From Bacteroidales bacterium (lineage in GTDB: Bacteria > Bacteroidota > Bacteroidia > Bacteroidales > UBA932): a stretch of DNA of 64,000 nt. Location: assembly GCA_024695285.1 (NCBI GenBank), contig JAILIM010000094.1, forward strand, positions 1 to 64,000, written 5' to 3'. The position numbers and the translations under genes were made by a program. Below are positions 1 to 9,057 of this stretch, in pieces. The notes beneath the pieces were generated by a model. It was not told where the DNA came from. It searched no databases and worked only from the letters and a program-made list of their open reading frames with translations. Every line of letters begins with the position of its first letter. Position 1 is the stretch's first letter.

Positions 1-2
1 AT

Positions 3-266
3 CTGGTAATATGTGATGAGATGGGATACGTCAGTTTTGATAAGGAAGGTGCTGAACTGCTGTTCAATATGATATCGACAAGGACCGGCGACAAGGCTAC
101 AATCATCACGACCAACCTTCCTTTTACCCGCTGGGAGGAAACAATCAAGGACAAGGTACTTTGTTCCGCCCTGGTTGACAGGCTCTGCCACAAGGCCTTT
201 ATGGTCAATATGACCGGGCCATCATATCGAGTGAAAGAAACTCAAAATATCTTCAAAAAACTTTGA
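3..266 (+). CDS. istB: IS21-family helper ATPase IstB, C-terminal part (truncated by window edge)
   Basis: The reading frame is open from the first bases and ends in TGA at 264-266. It starts with a Walker-B-like LVICDEMGY and continues with an ATIITTNLPF stretch and a C-terminal RLCHKAFMVNMTG, the pattern of the IstB AAA+ helper that assists the IS21 transposase IstA. Only about the last 87 residues are here, so the ATG at 21 is internal and not the gene start. The rest of the gene and istA would lie to the left of the window. Whether the element is intact cannot be judged. It faces the neighbouring mnmE gene, which reads the other way. Confidence 0.8.
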   Translation: MVICDEMGYVSFDKEGAELLFNMISTRTGDKATIITTNLPFTRWEETIKDKVLCSALVDRLCHKAFMVNMTGPSYRVKETQNIFKKL

Positions 267-485
267 AAACCGACGAGACTTGCTTACCTTTGAAACGGCC
301 TTCCGCTGGCACCTTTTTCAAATCCATTTTGGCGGAAATCTACTTTACTATCTACAGCCGGAATCATGGCCACGTTGATCTGCTCCATACCAGCTACATC
401 CTTCTGCCGCCTAAGGGATGCGTGGAGAAATATATGCTAAATTGCTCACCTATGATTGATTATCAATTAGTTAAGTGGTATATTC
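267..485. other. Non-coding stretch, probable right end of the IS21-type element
   Basis: About 220 bases lie between istB and the 3' end of mnmE. I see no supported gene. A plus-strand open stretch from 263 overlaps both neighbours and resembles nothing. A short minus-strand open stretch (about 284-436) has no recognisable family. The right terminal repeats of the insertion element should lie here, but without the left end they cannot be matched. No clear terminator for mnmE was found. Confidence 0.4.
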
Positions 486-1865
486 TTATTTTCCCACACA
501 AAACCGCCCGAATATCTCGCCAAGGACGTTGTCGGGAGTGACCTCGCCGAAGATAGTGCCGAGGTGGCGGGTGGCGGAGCGCAGGTCTTCCGAGAGGAGA
601 TCTGTGGGGAGGGAGGTGGCAAGGCCGTCAAGGAAGCGGCGGAGGTCTTCGGCGGCGGCGGCGAGGGCTTCGTGGTGGCGCTGGTTGGTCACGAGCAGGC
701 CGTCGGCGGCTTTGAGCCGACTGGAGGCGTCCGAGGCGATGGCTGCACGCAGTCGGTCAAGACCGTATCCGGTCTTTGCCGAGATGTCCAGGAGGCCCGG
801 CTCCACGCCAACAGTGTCCAAGGCGCCCGCCTTGCCATCTCCCTGAACCAGGTCCATCTTGCTGCGGACCCAGATGACGCGGGTGTCGGGGCGGAGGTGG
901 GAGCGGACCTGGTCGCAGACCGATTTCAGCTCATCCATAGGAGCAGTGGCATCCAGAAGCACCACCACCACCGAAGCCTTGTCCATCTGTTCAATGGACC
1001 TCTCAATGCCCATCCGTTCAATCGTTTCCGGCGTCTCGCGCAGTCCGGCAGTGTCGATGAACCGGAACGCGATACCTTCAATCACCAGCGTCTCTTCCAC
1101 GGTGTCCCGCGTAGTTCCTGGAATGTCGGACACGATAGCCCGGTCTTCCCCCAGAAGCGCATTCAGGAGCGTGCTCTTGCCGCTGTTGACGGCCCCCACG
1201 ATAGCCACGGGGATGCCCTTCTTGAAAGCGTTGCCGGCACGGAAGGAGTCGGCGAGCCTGCTGGTTTCGTCCAGCGCCGCCTCCGCCAGGCCCCGCAGCC
1301 GCTTCCGGTCTGCGAACTCAAGCTCCTCTTCGGAGAAGTCCAGCTCCAGCTCCATAAGTGCCGACAGCTCCACGATCTGACGCCGCAACTCCTTGAGTTT
1401 CTGCGAATAAACACCACGCAGCTGCGAGAAGGCGAGTTGGTGGGCCGCCTGCGAATCAGCGGCAATAAGGTCGGCGACAGCCTCCGCCTGGGCAAGGTCC
1501 ATCTTGCCGGCAGTAAAGGCCCTGCGGGTAAATTCGCCGGCCAGCGCGAGCCTGCATCCGGCGCCGCACAACCTCTGCAGCAGTTCCCTGACCACGAAAG
1601 GCGACGCGTGGCACGAGATCTCAGCCATATCCTCCCCGGTGTATGAATGGGGAGCCTTGAACACGCTGACGAGCACCTCATCCAGCCCGTCCACCACCCC
1701 GAAACGGACGGTGAACCCCCTGGCTGCCGCAGCAGTCCCGTGCCGCAGCCGCACCACTGAATCCACGGCCTCAAAGCACCGGGGCCCGCTTACTCGCACC
1801 ACACAGATGGCCCCACCGGCCGATGTCGCCGGCGCGCAAATGGTGTCGTCAACGCTGTAATTCAT
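486..1865 (-). CDS. mnmE: tRNA uridine-5-carboxymethylaminomethyl modification GTPase MnmE
   Basis: MnmE works with MnmG to modify the wobble uridine (U34) of certain tRNAs. The protein has 459 residues, a normal length. The N-terminal folate-binding region begins with DTICAPAT near residue 7. The inserted G domain shows a P-loop GAVNSGKST (about 224-232), the switch region PGTTRD (about 249) and DTAGLRET (about 271). It ends in the diagnostic C-terminal FCVGK, whose Cys is needed for modification. It is the last gene of a minus-strand unit: only 2 bases separate it from the pncB stop, so it is almost certainly cotranscribed with pncB and the nucleoside kinase upstream. Confidence 0.97.
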   Translation of the reverse strand: MNYSVDDTICAPATSAGGAICVVRVSGPRCFEAVDSVVRLRHGTAAAARGFTVRFGVVDGLDEVLVSVFKAPHSYTGEDMAEISCHASPFVVRELLQRLCGAGCRLALAGEFTRRAFTAGKMDLAQAEAVADLIAADSQAAHQLAFSQLRGVYSQKLKELRRQIVELSALMELELDFSEEELEFADRKRLRGLAEAALDETSRLADSFRAGNAFKKGIPVAIVGAVNSGKSTLLNALLGEDRAIVSDIPGTTRDTVEETLVIEGIAFRFIDTAGLRETPETIERMGIERSIEQMDKASVVVVLLDATAPMDELKSVCDQVRSHLRPDTRVIWVRSKMDLVQGDGKAGALDTVGVEPGLLDISAKTGYGLDRLRAAIASDASSRLKAADGLLVTNQRHHEALAAAAEDLRRFLDGLATSLPTDLLSEDLRSATRHLGTIFGEVTPDNVLGEIFGRFCVGK

Positions 1866-1867
1866 TG

Positions 1868-3040
1868 CTACAGATGCAGTTCGTGGGCGGCGATGTCGAA
1901 TTCCACATCGTCTCCCATGTGTTTGCCGAAGTCGTCGGAGATCTTGATTACCTTCTCCCAGGGGTCCTTCGCGCTCATGCGGCAGCGGCTCAGCTTCATC
2001 ACGATGTTCGCCGCTTTGTATCCGGGAATGCCGGGGTCACAGGTAAGGTTGGTGCCTATGCCGGCGCTGACCTTTATGCGTCCCTTGAAATATGCGGCCA
2101 CGTCGCGGTACTTCGGGAAATCCAGCGCATTGCTGAACACCAGCAGCTTGCTGTGCGGGTCGATACCGAACTCCTCCAGACGGGCGATAATCATGTCGCC
2201 GATCACTTTTTCGTCCCCGGAATCCTGGCGGAAGCCGTCCAGCAGCTTGGCCTGCTTGAGCGTCAGCGTGCGGAGGAAGGACGCGGTCGTGAAGGTGTCG
2301 ATAAGGGCCGTTCCCAGGGCGCCGTCATAGACCTTGATCCAGTCTTCGAGGCCAAGGTAATTGGCTCTCTTGTAGCCGAACACCCCGCTGTGGAACATCA
2401 TCCACTCGTGCGGGAAAGTGCCCACGGGGATGAGGTCGTACTTCATGGCAAAATAGACGTTCGAGGTGCCTGCACAGAACTTAGGGCATCCAACCTTCAG
2501 CCTTGCCACCACCTTTTCATGGAGCTCCGATGAGAAGCGGCGGCGCGTGCCGAACTCGGAGAATACCAATTCGTTGGCGTTGGCTATCTCAATCTTGGCA
2601 TCAAGCCTTTCGAGCACGGTCCCGTTGTCCACCTGACACGCGAAACGCCGGTTGCGAAGCTCCGCGACTATAGCCAGCACCGGCACTTCGTACAAGGTGA
2701 CCTTGTACAGCAGGTCGGTCACTTCTATATGCAGGTGACCTTCGGCGTCGAGTGAGCACTCGATCTTGTCGGCCTCGAAACGGAAGCCGCGGAGCCACTC
2801 CCAGTAGTTGCACGCAATGTATTTGATATGCGAGGTCACATATCTGAATTCCTCGTCCGTCAGCGCCAGCTTCGCCATATCCGCGAATGCGCCCTTCAGG
2901 TCGGCAATGAAGGATTCATCATAGACTTCCTTCGAACGGTCGTTGAAAGTGAACGTGCCTTCAGCCAGCGGATAGAGCTGGAAATAGGCGTTGGAAGTTG
3001 AAAACTTGTAGAGGTCGGTGTCTAAAATGCTGATTATCAT
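1868..3040 (-). CDS. pncB: Nicotinate phosphoribosyltransferase
   Basis: PncB joins nicotinate and PRPP to give nicotinate mononucleotide in the NAD salvage (Preiss-Handler) pathway. The protein starts ILDTDLYKF, the family's usual N-terminus, and contains TFTFNDRS, EFGTRRR (about 176), GTFPHEW (about 220) and FRQDSGD (about 283), all typical of the enzyme. I chose the ATG at 3040, which gives 390 residues. A longer frame reaches 3079 but only runs back into the end of the upstream kinase gene. The start lies 4 bases after that gene's stop. Cotranscription with a nucleoside kinase, and divergence from upp, makes this a small nucleotide-salvage neighbourhood. Confidence 0.96.
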   Translation of the reverse strand: MIISILDTDLYKFSTSNAYFQLYPLAEGTFTFNDRSKEVYDESFIADLKGAFADMAKLALTDEEFRYVTSHIKYIACNYWEWLRGFRFEADKIECSLDAEGHLHIEVTDLLYKVTLYEVPVLAIVAELRNRRFACQVDNGTVLERLDAKIEIANANELVFSEFGTRRRFSSELHEKVVARLKVGCPKFCAGTSNVYFAMKYDLIPVGTFPHEWMMFHSGVFGYKRANYLGLEDWIKVYDGALGTALIDTFTTASFLRTLTLKQAKLLDGFRQDSGDEKVIGDMIIARLEEFGIDPHSKLLVFSNALDFPKYRDVAAYFKGRIKVSAGIGTNLTCDPGIPGYKAANIVMKLSRCRMSAKDPWEKVIKISDDFGKHMGDDVEFDIAAHELHL

Positions 3041-3044
3041 ATGA

Positions 3045-4706
3045 CTAATATTTGAAGCTGCTGCCACCCACGAACTCACGGAGCAGGGAAGTCGGAGGTA
3101 TCTGGCGGTCGCTGACGGGAGTGAAGTAATTCAGGAACTTCAGCAGGCGGTTGGCTTCGCTGTACTCCGGGCAGTTGCGCGGGACGGTTGCGAGTATGCG
3201 TTCTGCGTGGAGCCGTATGACGGCGAACTCCATCAGGTAGGCGGAATTGAAAAGCACGTCTGCAGTCTCCTGGAAGGGGTATATCCACTTGACCTCGGCC
3301 CTGCGCACGTTGGGCCAGTTGCTTATGGTTTCACGTGCGGTGAAGGCTCCCTTGTTGTAGTCGCGCACGATGCGCCGGAGCAGGCGGTTGTCGCTGGTCG
3401 GGATGCAGTTGTGGTCGTCCAGGGAGATGCTGACTATGGTGTTGATGAATATCTTGAACTTGGCGGCATCAGGGATGCGGTCGGTCAGGCCGGGGTTGAG
3501 GGCGTGGATGCCTTCCACAAGCAGCACAGCGCCCGGAGTCAGCTGCAGCGTCTTGCCGTTGTATTCACGGATACCTGTGACGAAGTTGTATTCCGGCACG
3601 CTGACCTCTTCGCCGTCGAGCAGCTTGATGAGGTCGTTCTGCATGGCTTCGTGGTCAACGGTGTCGAAGTTGTCGAAGTCGAAACTGCCGTCGGGCAGGC
3701 GGGGCGTGTCGAGACGGTTGACGAAGTAGTCGTCGGTTGACACGGTCATGGGCTTGAGCCCGCAGGCCATCAGCTGGGTGCTGAGACGCTTGGTGACGGT
3801 GGTCTTGCCGCTGCTGCTGGGGCCGGTGATGAGCACCAGGCGCATCGCTCCGCAGCGGTAACGGCGGTCGATTTCTTCGGCAATCTGAACTATCTTCTTT
3901 TCCTGCAGTGCTTCTGCCACCTGGATGAGCTCGCCGGCGCGGCCCTTCTCGCATGCGTGGTTGACGTCTCCGGCGTTGTCGAGGTCCATTATTGCATTCC
4001 AGCGCAGGCTTTCCCTGAACACTTCGAAGGTCTTGGGCTGGGGCTCGAAAAGCGTCAGCTTCTCCGGGGCGTGACGGTCGGGCACACGCAGGAGCATGCC
4101 GTCCTGGTATTGGGAAAGTTCCCAGACCTTGAGGTAGCCTGCGGATGGCACGAGGGCGTCGTAGTAGTAGTCCGGAGTGCCTTCAAGGGTGTGGTATCGG
4201 ATATACAGCTGGCCGCTGGTCTCAAGGAGCTTGACCTTGTCGTCGTAACCTATGCCGCGGAACAGCTCAATTGCCTCTTCCGTGCGGACTTCCACTCTCT
4301 TGAACGGGGCGTCGCCTTCCACAATCTCCTCCATGCGCTTGCGTATCTGCTCCACATCTTCGGAGGTCACCGGGGAACCTTTCTGCAGGTCACAGAAATA
4401 GCCCTTGGAGATGGGGCGGCGCATCTTTATCTTGCTGTCGGGGAATACGTCGCGGGCTGCCTTGCTCAGCAGGAAGCAGAGCGAACGGCAGTAGGCGCTG
4501 CGGCCGGTGTAGGTGCGGTAGTCGAGGAACTCGACGTCGCGGCTGTTGAAGGCGCGGTATTTCAAGCCCTGGGCTACGTTGTTGACCTTGGCGCACAAGA
4601 TGTCATAGGGACGCTCAAATTCGAAGCGGGGGAGCATTTCCGCCAGTGTGGTGCCTTCCTGGAATTCGAGGGAGGTGCCGGTGTTCTTGCAATATATCTT
4701 CAACAT
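3045..4706 (-). CDS. TGS-domain nucleoside (uridine-like) kinase
   Basis: This 553-residue protein has three parts. Residues 1-65 resemble a TGS domain, and about 66-240 look like the threonyl-tRNA-synthetase second additional domain (in place of its HxxxH motif it has RPISKGYFCDL). Residues 285-500 are a phosphoribulokinase/uridine kinase domain with P-loop GPSSSGKT (about 295-302) and STDDYF further on. Fusions like this are common in Bacteroidota and Firmicutes and are annotated as nucleoside kinases; the true substrate is not fixed by sequence. It is the first gene of the unit with pncB and mnmE. A TAnnTTTG promoter element lies only 6 bases upstream of the ATG. Confidence 0.88.
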   Translation of the reverse strand: MLKIYCKNTGTSLEFQEGTTLAEMLPRFEFERPYDILCAKVNNVAQGLKYRAFNSRDVEFLDYRTYTGRSAYCRSLCFLLSKAARDVFPDSKIKMRRPISKGYFCDLQKGSPVTSEDVEQIRKRMEEIVEGDAPFKRVEVRTEEAIELFRGIGYDDKVKLLETSGQLYIRYHTLEGTPDYYYDALVPSAGYLKVWELSQYQDGMLLRVPDRHAPEKLTLFEPQPKTFEVFRESLRWNAIMDLDNAGDVNHACEKGRAGELIQVAEALQEKKIVQIAEEIDRRYRCGAMRLVLITGPSSSGKTTVTKRLSTQLMACGLKPMTVSTDDYFVNRLDTPRLPDGSFDFDNFDTVDHEAMQNDLIKLLDGEEVSVPEYNFVTGIREYNGKTLQLTPGAVLLVEGIHALNPGLTDRIPDAAKFKIFINTIVSISLDDHNCIPTSDNRLLRRIVRDYNKGAFTARETISNWPNVRRAEVKWIYPFQETADVLFNSAYLMEFAVIRLHAERILATVPRNCPEYSEANRLLKFLNYFTPVSDRQIPPTSLLREFVGGSSFKY

Positions 4707-4712
4707 ATTTTA

Positions 4713-4720
4713 CAAAAATA
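4713..4720 (-). promoter_or_regulatory. Promoter -7 element of the nucleoside kinase-pncB-mnmE unit
   Basis: On the minus strand this reads TATTTTTG, a full match to the Bacteroidota TAnnTTTG element. It ends 6 bases before the ATG at 4706, so the transcript should have almost no leader. No clear TTG element was found at the expected upstream distance. Confidence 0.6.
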
Positions 4721-4732
4721 ACAAAAAATGAT

Positions 4733-4740
4733 TACATTTG
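4733..4740 (+). promoter_or_regulatory. Promoter -7 element of upp
   Basis: TACATTTG matches TAnnTTTG. It lies downstream of an in-frame ATG at 4728, so transcription from it would exclude that codon. This is the main reason for placing the upp start at 4758. The upstream TTG element is weak or absent. Confidence 0.55.
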
Positions 4741-4757
4741 CGAAAACCACATACCAT

Positions 4758-5387
4758 ATGAGCCAAGTTCATCTGATAGACCATCCTATGGTCCAGCACA
4801 AGCTGAGCATCATGCGCCAGAAAGAGACAGGATCGAAGGATTTCCGCCAGCTTCTCAAAGAGATTTCCCTTCTGATGGGCTATGAAATTACCCGCGACCT
4901 TCCCCTCGCAGACATAGAAATTGAAACCCCCATAAGCAAGATGACAGCCAGTCGTGTACTCGGCCGCAAGCTTGCGATCGTGCCTATCCTGCGCGCCGGC
5001 CTGGGTATGGTGGACGGGCTTCTGGACCTCGTGCCGGTGGCGAGAGTCGGCCACATAGGCCTCTACCGCGACGAAAAGACCCACAAGCCGGTCGTCTACT
5101 ATTGCAAGCTCCCCGAAGATATCCAGGATCGCCTGGTCATAGTCACCGACCCCATGCTCGCGACGGGCGGCAGCTCTTGCGACGCCCTTGACATGCTGAA
5201 GGAAAGGGGATGCACCAACATTAAGCTTATGTGCCTGGTAGCGGCGCCCGAGGGCATCGAGAAGGTTCAGGCAGCCCACCCGGACGTCGACATTTTCGTT
5301 GCCGCCATAGACGAGCGTCTCAACGACAATGCCTACATAGTCCCCGGCCTCGGCGATGCCGGCGACAGGATTTTCGGAACAAAATAA
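4758..5387 (+). CDS. upp: Uracil phosphoribosyltransferase
   Basis: Upp makes UMP from uracil and PRPP in pyrimidine salvage. Recognisable parts are the N-terminal [16 protein letters not shown], a central [13 protein letters not shown], the PRPP-binding loop [11 protein letters not shown] and a C-terminal stretch ending near PGLGDAGDR. The frame is open from ATG 4728, but a promoter element overlaps that codon (4733-4740). The family N-terminus also fits the second ATG at 4758 ([10 protein letters not shown]), giving 209 residues. It is divergent from the nucleoside kinase and pncB, and is followed 9 bases later by a small lipoprotein gene that may be cotranscribed. Confidence 0.96.
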   Translation: MSQVHLIDHPMVQHKLSIMRQKETGSKDFRQLLKEISLLMGYEITRDLPLADIEIETPISKMTASRVLGRKLAIVPILRAGLGMVDGLLDLVPVARVGHIGLYRDEKTHKPVVYYCKLPEDIQDRLVIVTDPMLATGGSSCDALDMLKERGCTNIKLMCLVAAPEGIEKVQAAHPDVDIFVAAIDERLNDNAYIVPGLGDAGDRIFGTK

Positions 5388-5396
5388 TCACGCAAT

Positions 5397-5921
5397 ATGA
5401 GAAAGTTTTTTTACCCCCTTATTCTTTTGTGCGCCCTTGCGGCCACGACTTCCTGCTTCAAGGAAAGTCCCGTCAAACTGGATGAGCAGGAGTGGGATGT
5501 GGTGTCTTATGAGGACTTATTCGACGGCTACAGCGTCAGCGGCGACAATATTGTCGGCACAATGTATTCAAAAAATGAAGGCAACGGAACGACGCTTTAT
5601 CTCACCATTCCTGATTTCGGCTACAATAATGATCCCATAGGCCCCGACGATTATACTGTAGTCAAGCACACAAGTTCCGAACTTATAGTTGACTTGTGGT
5701 ATTATGAGTATCCTGATCTGCGGGTCAGTGACTGCACGTACGTAGAAACCTTCATGGGAAAGAAGATTTATTCATTCCCTGATCCGGAAGACAATAATTA
5801 CAACTATTATGTCTATTTCAACTCCAGAGGAAAGGCAGTCGACCTTGGGGTAGTTGAGGTCAGCAGTTCCGAGTATTATTTTTACGATAAGACCAGAATA
5901 AAATTCCAGGTAAGCTGGTAA
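5397..5921 (+). CDS. Small predicted lipoprotein of unknown function
   Basis: The 174-residue product begins with a lipoprotein signal: RK charges, a hydrophobic core and a TTSC lipobox with the acceptor Cys at about position 20. The mature part is acidic and rich in Tyr and Asp (for example several YYV/YYF runs near the C-terminus), suggesting a small beta-rich domain facing the periplasm or cell surface. I do not recognise a family. It follows upp by 9 bases and is probably on its transcript. Its stop codon lies inside a perfect 13-bp hairpin that probably terminates transcription. Confidence 0.75.
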   Translation: MRKFFYPLILLCALAATTSCFKESPVKLDEQEWDVVSYEDLFDGYSVSGDNIVGTMYSKNEGNGTTLYLTIPDFGYNNDPIGPDDYTVVKHTSSELIVDLWYYEYPDLRVSDCTYVETFMGKKIYSFPDPEDNNYNYYVYFNSRGKAVDLGVVEVSSSEYYFYDKTRIKFQVSW

Positions 5922-5937
5922 AGGGCTTACCTGGAAT
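5903..5937 (+). terminator. Hairpin over the stop codon of the lipoprotein gene
   Basis: ATTCCAGGTAAGC (5903-5915) pairs perfectly over 13 bp with GCTTACCTGGAAT (5925-5937) across a 9-base loop that contains the TAA stop. No long U tract follows, so it may act with Rho or protect the 3' end rather than being a textbook intrinsic terminator. Confidence 0.55.
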
Positions 5938-5946
5938 ATCCGATAT

Positions 5947-5984
5947 GTCTCCGCCCAACGCTATCTGGCGTCCCGGGCGGAGAC
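5947..5984 (-). terminator. Hairpin over the stop codon of rho
   Basis: GTCTCCGCCC (5947-5956) pairs perfectly with GGGCGGAGAC (5975-5984). A smaller inner stem, ACGC/GCGT (5958-5961 with 5968-5971), stacks inside. It covers the last codons and the stop of rho. As a near-symmetrical hairpin between convergent genes it could end transcription in both directions. Confidence 0.5.
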
Positions 5985-7754
5985 TTTGCTCATATTGTCC
6001 AGCAGGTCCACGTTGGTCTTGAACTCGTCCATCAGCTGGAGCATGAAGTTCATGGCTTCCAGGGAGTTCATGTCGGCGAGGAGCTTGCGGAGAATCCATA
6101 TCCTGTTGGCGCTGGCGCGGTCCAGCAGCAGGTCGTCGCGGCGGGTGCCGGAAAGGACGATGTTAACGGACGGGAAGATGCGGCGGTTGGAGAGGTTGCG
6201 GTCCAGCTGGAGTTCCATGTTGCCGGTGCCCTTGAATTCCTCGAAGATGACGTCGTCCATCTTGGATCCGGTTTCGGTCAGGGCCGTTGCAAGTATGGTC
6301 AGGGAGCCGCCGCCTTCGATGTTGCGGGCTGCGCCGAAGAAGCGCTTGGGTTTCTGGAGTGCGTTGGCATCCACTCCTCCGGTCAGCACCTTTCCTGAAG
6401 CGGGCTGGACGGTGTTGTAGGCGCGGGCGAGACGGGTTATGGAGTCAAGGAGGATGACCACGTCGTGGCCGCATTCAACCAGCCTGCGGGCTTTTTCAAG
6501 GACCATATTGGCCACCTTGACGTGGTGCTCGGCGGGTTCGTCGAAGGTGGAGGCCACGACCTCGGCCTTGACGCTGCGCTGCATGTCGGTGACTTCCTCG
6601 GGACGCTCGTCGATGAGGAGCACGATTTCGTAGACCTCGGGGTGGTTGTCCGCTATGGCGTTGGCTATGCTCTTGAGCAGCATGGTCTTACCGGTCTTGG
6701 GCTGGGCCACGATGAGACCGCGCTGACCCTTGCCGATAGGGGAGAACATGTCCACGATGCGGCAGCTCGGGTCGGTGGCGTGCCCCCTGCCGAGAAGGTT
6801 GAATTTCTCATCCGGGAAGAGGGGCGTCAGGAAGTCGAACGGCACGCGGTCGCGGATGAACTCGGGGGTGCGGCCGTTGACGTATTTGATCTTCACCAGG
6901 GGGAAATACTTGTCGCCTTCACGGGGCGGACGGATCTCGCCGGTGACGGTGTCGCCGGGTTTAAGGGCGTTGAACTTAATCTGCTGCTGCGAGACGTAGA
7001 TGTCGTCGGGGGAGTTGAGGTAGTTGTAGTCCGAGGAGCGGAGGAAGCCGTACCCGTCGGGCATTATTTCGAGCACGCCGGTCGCTTCGACTGTGCCTTC
7101 GAATTCAGGCACCCTGGGCTTGGGCTGGAACTGCTGCTGGGGCTGCCTGGGCTGTCCCTGCTGCTGGTTCTGCTGTTGGGGCTGGCCCTGCTGGTTCTGC
7201 TGCTGGCCCTGAGGCTGCTGGGGCTTATCCTGATGTCCTTTGTGCTGTTTGGGCTGGCCCTGCTGCTGAGGCTGCTGGGGCTTCTGCTGCTCCTGCTCCT
7301 TCTTCGGGGTTTCCGCCTCGGCGGTTATTTCGACTTTCTCGGCGGTCTTGGCCGGCCGGCCGCGTTTTTTCTTGCTTGCTTCGGCAGGGACGGCGGCTTC
7401 CTTTTCGGGAGCCTTGGCGGGCTCTGCCGGCTTCACAGGCTCTGCCTGGGCGGCAGGCTTGGCCTGCTCCTTCTTGCCCTGGCGGCCCTTCTTCTCGGGC
7501 TGGGCTTCAGGCTTGGGCTGCTCTGCAGGCTCCGCCTTCTTTGCGGGCTCTGCGGCCTTGGCCTTGCGGGGACGGCCGCGCTTGGGCTTCTCGGGCACGG
7601 GCTCCTTAGAGACGAGCCTGGCCTCTTCGTCGAGTATCATGTAACGAAGATCGTCGTCAGTATTCTTTTTGCTGAACTTCAGGTTTTTTTCCTTGGAAAG
7701 GTTTTCGAGCTGCTCGCGGTTCATTGCGGTGAGCTCAGAAAGGCTATGTGTCAT
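5961..7754 (-). CDS. rho: Transcription termination factor Rho with long disordered insertion
   Basis: Rho is the hexameric RNA translocase that terminates transcription. From the ATG at 7754 it has 597 residues, well above the roughly 420 of E. coli Rho. Residues 1-45 are the N-terminal helical domain ([15 protein letters not shown]). Residues 50-215 are low-complexity: first Lys/Pro/Ala/Glu-rich with two AT-hook-like KRGRP motifs (about 58 and 130), then Gln/Pro-rich. The RNA-binding cold-shock-like domain follows ([15 protein letters not shown], about 226-240), then the ATPase with Walker A QPKTGKT and [10 protein letters not shown] longer open frame to 7988 is rejected because a TAnnTTTG promoter lies inside it at 7813-7820. 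Confidence 0.97.
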   Translation of the reverse strand: MTHSLSELTAMNREQLENLSKEKNLKFSKKNTDDDLRYMILDEEARLVSKEPVPEKPKRGRPRKAKAAEPAKKAEPAEQPKPEAQPEKKGRQGKKEQAKPAAQAEPVKPAEPAKAPEKEAAVPAEASKKKRGRPAKTAEKVEITAEAETPKKEQEQQKPQQPQQQGQPKQHKGHQDKPQQPQGQQQNQQGQPQQQNQQQGQPRQPQQQFQPKPRVPEFEGTVEATGVLEIMPDGYGFLRSSDYNYLNSPDDIYVSQQQIKFNALKPGDTVTGEIRPPREGDKYFPLVKIKYVNGRTPEFIRDRVPFDFLTPLFPDEKFNLLGRGHATDPSCRIVDMFSPIGKGQRGLIVAQPKTGKTMLLKSIANAIADNHPEVYEIVLLIDERPEEVTDMQRSVKAEVVASTFDEPAEHHVKVANMVLEKARRLVECGHDVVILLDSITRLARAYNTVQPASGKVLTGGVDANALQKPKRFFGAARNIEGGGSLTILATALTETGSKMDDVIFEEFKGTGNMELQLDRNLSNRRIFPSVNIVLSGTRRDDLLLDRASANRIWILRKLLADMNSLEAMNFMLQLMDEFKTNVDLLDNMSKVSARDAR

Positions 7755-7812
7755 ATTTATTTCTGATAATAGCGGAAGGGCGATTGCCTGGGTCCGCCGG
7801 ATTTTTGATATG

Positions 7813-7820
7813 CAAAGATA
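7813..7820 (-). promoter_or_regulatory. Promoter -7 element of rho
   Basis: Reads TATCTTTG on the minus strand, about 58 bases upstream of the chosen rho ATG. This leaves room for a leader of roughly 50 bases. Its position excludes the longer upstream reading frame as the true start. Confidence 0.6.
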
Positions 7821-7854
7821 ATCATTTTTCTCAAATAATTCCCATATTTGCAAC

Positions 7855-9057
7855 ATGAAAAACACTTTATTGTTCTGTGCCCGGGTGGTTGCATCCCTAT
7901 TCCCTGTCCTGCTGATAGTTATATGTGTTTTTTCGGTCTCCCCGATATTTAGTTTCAGCAGCCCGGAGCCGTTCTCCGGTCCGGACATCTACAACCCTTA
8001 TTCGGACCTTGACACGGCGTCCTGCTGGAAACGGGCGAATTTCCACACGCACACGCGTGTAGACAATATATTAAACGAGTGCCCCGAATATCCGGACGTG
8101 GTGCTGGAAGATTACCGTAAGCTCGGCTACGACATACTGGCCTTTTCCAATCACAACCAGCTGACGCAGCATCCGACCGACAGCTCCCTCCAGATCAACG
8201 TCTACGAGCACGGCATCAATCTTTTCAAATTCCACAAGCTGGTCTTCAATCCCAGCCGCATGATACTCTACGACCACCTGATTCCGTTCCTGGTCTCCCA
8301 GCAGCAGTGGCAGTACGATTATCTGACCCGCAACGCGGACTTCATTGTGATGAACCACCCGGACCGCGAGCTGGGCTCATCCCCCCGCGCGATGCACAAG
8401 CTCACGGGCTACCGGATGATTGAAGCCGACTGCGGCGTGTCCACCGAACTGCGTCTCTGGGACGAAGCTCTCAGCGCCGGCCACTACTCCCACTGCCTGA
8501 TCAACGACGACTGCCACGACTCCGGCAACCACAGCAAGATAGGCATACGCTGCTCCTGGCTTCAGACCCCTTCGGAGCGCTACGAAGACGTGAAGCCGGT
8601 GCTGCTGAAAGGCTGCTTCTATTCGATGCGAGTGCCTGATTTCGGCGATGGCGACTGGGACGTCAAATACGAAGCGAACGCGCACCTGCCGCAGATACGT
8701 GACATCGGACTCCGCGGCGACACCACCTACATCCGCCTCTCAGCCCCTGCCCGCATAGAAGCCTGGGGCCAGGATCACACCCTTCTGGCTACGGCTGAGG
8801 GCACACAGCTCGAATACGTCATGCAGCCCGACGACAGCTACGTCCGCTACTCGGCATTCTTCAACCACGGCGTAGTCGTATACAGCAACGTCTTCGCCCG
8901 CTACGACAAAACAAAGACGGAGACGCCCTTCCGGGTATCTCCGCATAAGGTCAACTACCTGTTGACGGTGCTATTCAACCTCGCCCTTGTCGCCGTCGTC
9001 TGGCTCTGCATCAGGTGCCTCCGAAGGCTGTTTGCGCACAAAAAACTGAAATCCTGA
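7855..9057 (+). CDS. Membrane-anchored PHP-domain phosphoesterase, predicted extracytoplasmic
   Basis: This 400-residue protein has a hydrophobic segment at about 12-30, a PHP domain from about 60 to 260, a beta-rich region, and a second transmembrane helix near the C-terminus (about 363-385) followed by a basic tail. Metal-ligand motifs of the PHP family are visible: FHTHTR (about 63-68), FSNHNQ (about 97), MNHPDRE and INDDCHD. The two membrane segments would place the catalytic domain outside the cytoplasm, unusual for PHP proteins, which are mostly cytosolic phosphatases or polymerase domains. The substrate is unknown. Its last 87 bases overlap the 3' end of the convergent glycosyltransferase gene. 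Confidence 0.8.
   Translation: MKNTLLFCARVVASLFPVLLIVICVFSVSPIFSFSSPEPFSGPDIYNPYSDLDTASCWKRANFHTHTRVDNILNECPEYPDVVLEDYRKLGYDILAFSNHNQLTQHPTDSSLQINVYEHGINLFKFHKLVFNPSRMILYDHLIPFLVSQQQWQYDYLTRNADFIVMNHPDRELGSSPRAMHKLTGYRMIEADCGVSTELRLWDEALSAGHYSHCLINDDCHDSGNHSKIGIRCSWLQTPSERYEDVKPVLLKGCFYSMRVPDFGDGDWDVKYEANAHLPQIRDIGLRGDTTYIRLSAPARIEAWGQDHTLLATAEGTQLEYVMQPDDSYVRYSAFFNHGVVVYSNVFARYDKTKTETPFRVSPHKVNYLLTVLFNLALVAVVWLCIRCLRRLFAHKKLKS

Noticed and set aside
263..541. 92-codon plus-strand open frame after istB
   Set aside because: It overlaps both istB and the end of mnmE, shows no recognisable motif, and lies where the insertion-element end is expected.
4728..4757. Upstream ATG of upp as the true start
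   Set aside because: The TAnnTTTG element at 4733-4740 lies downstream of this ATG, and the family N-terminus fits the ATG at 4758.
6465..7766. 433-codon plus-strand open frame opposite rho
   Set aside because: It is the antisense shadow of the Pro/Gln/Lys-rich rho insertion, giving an artificial Leu/Gly-rich translation.
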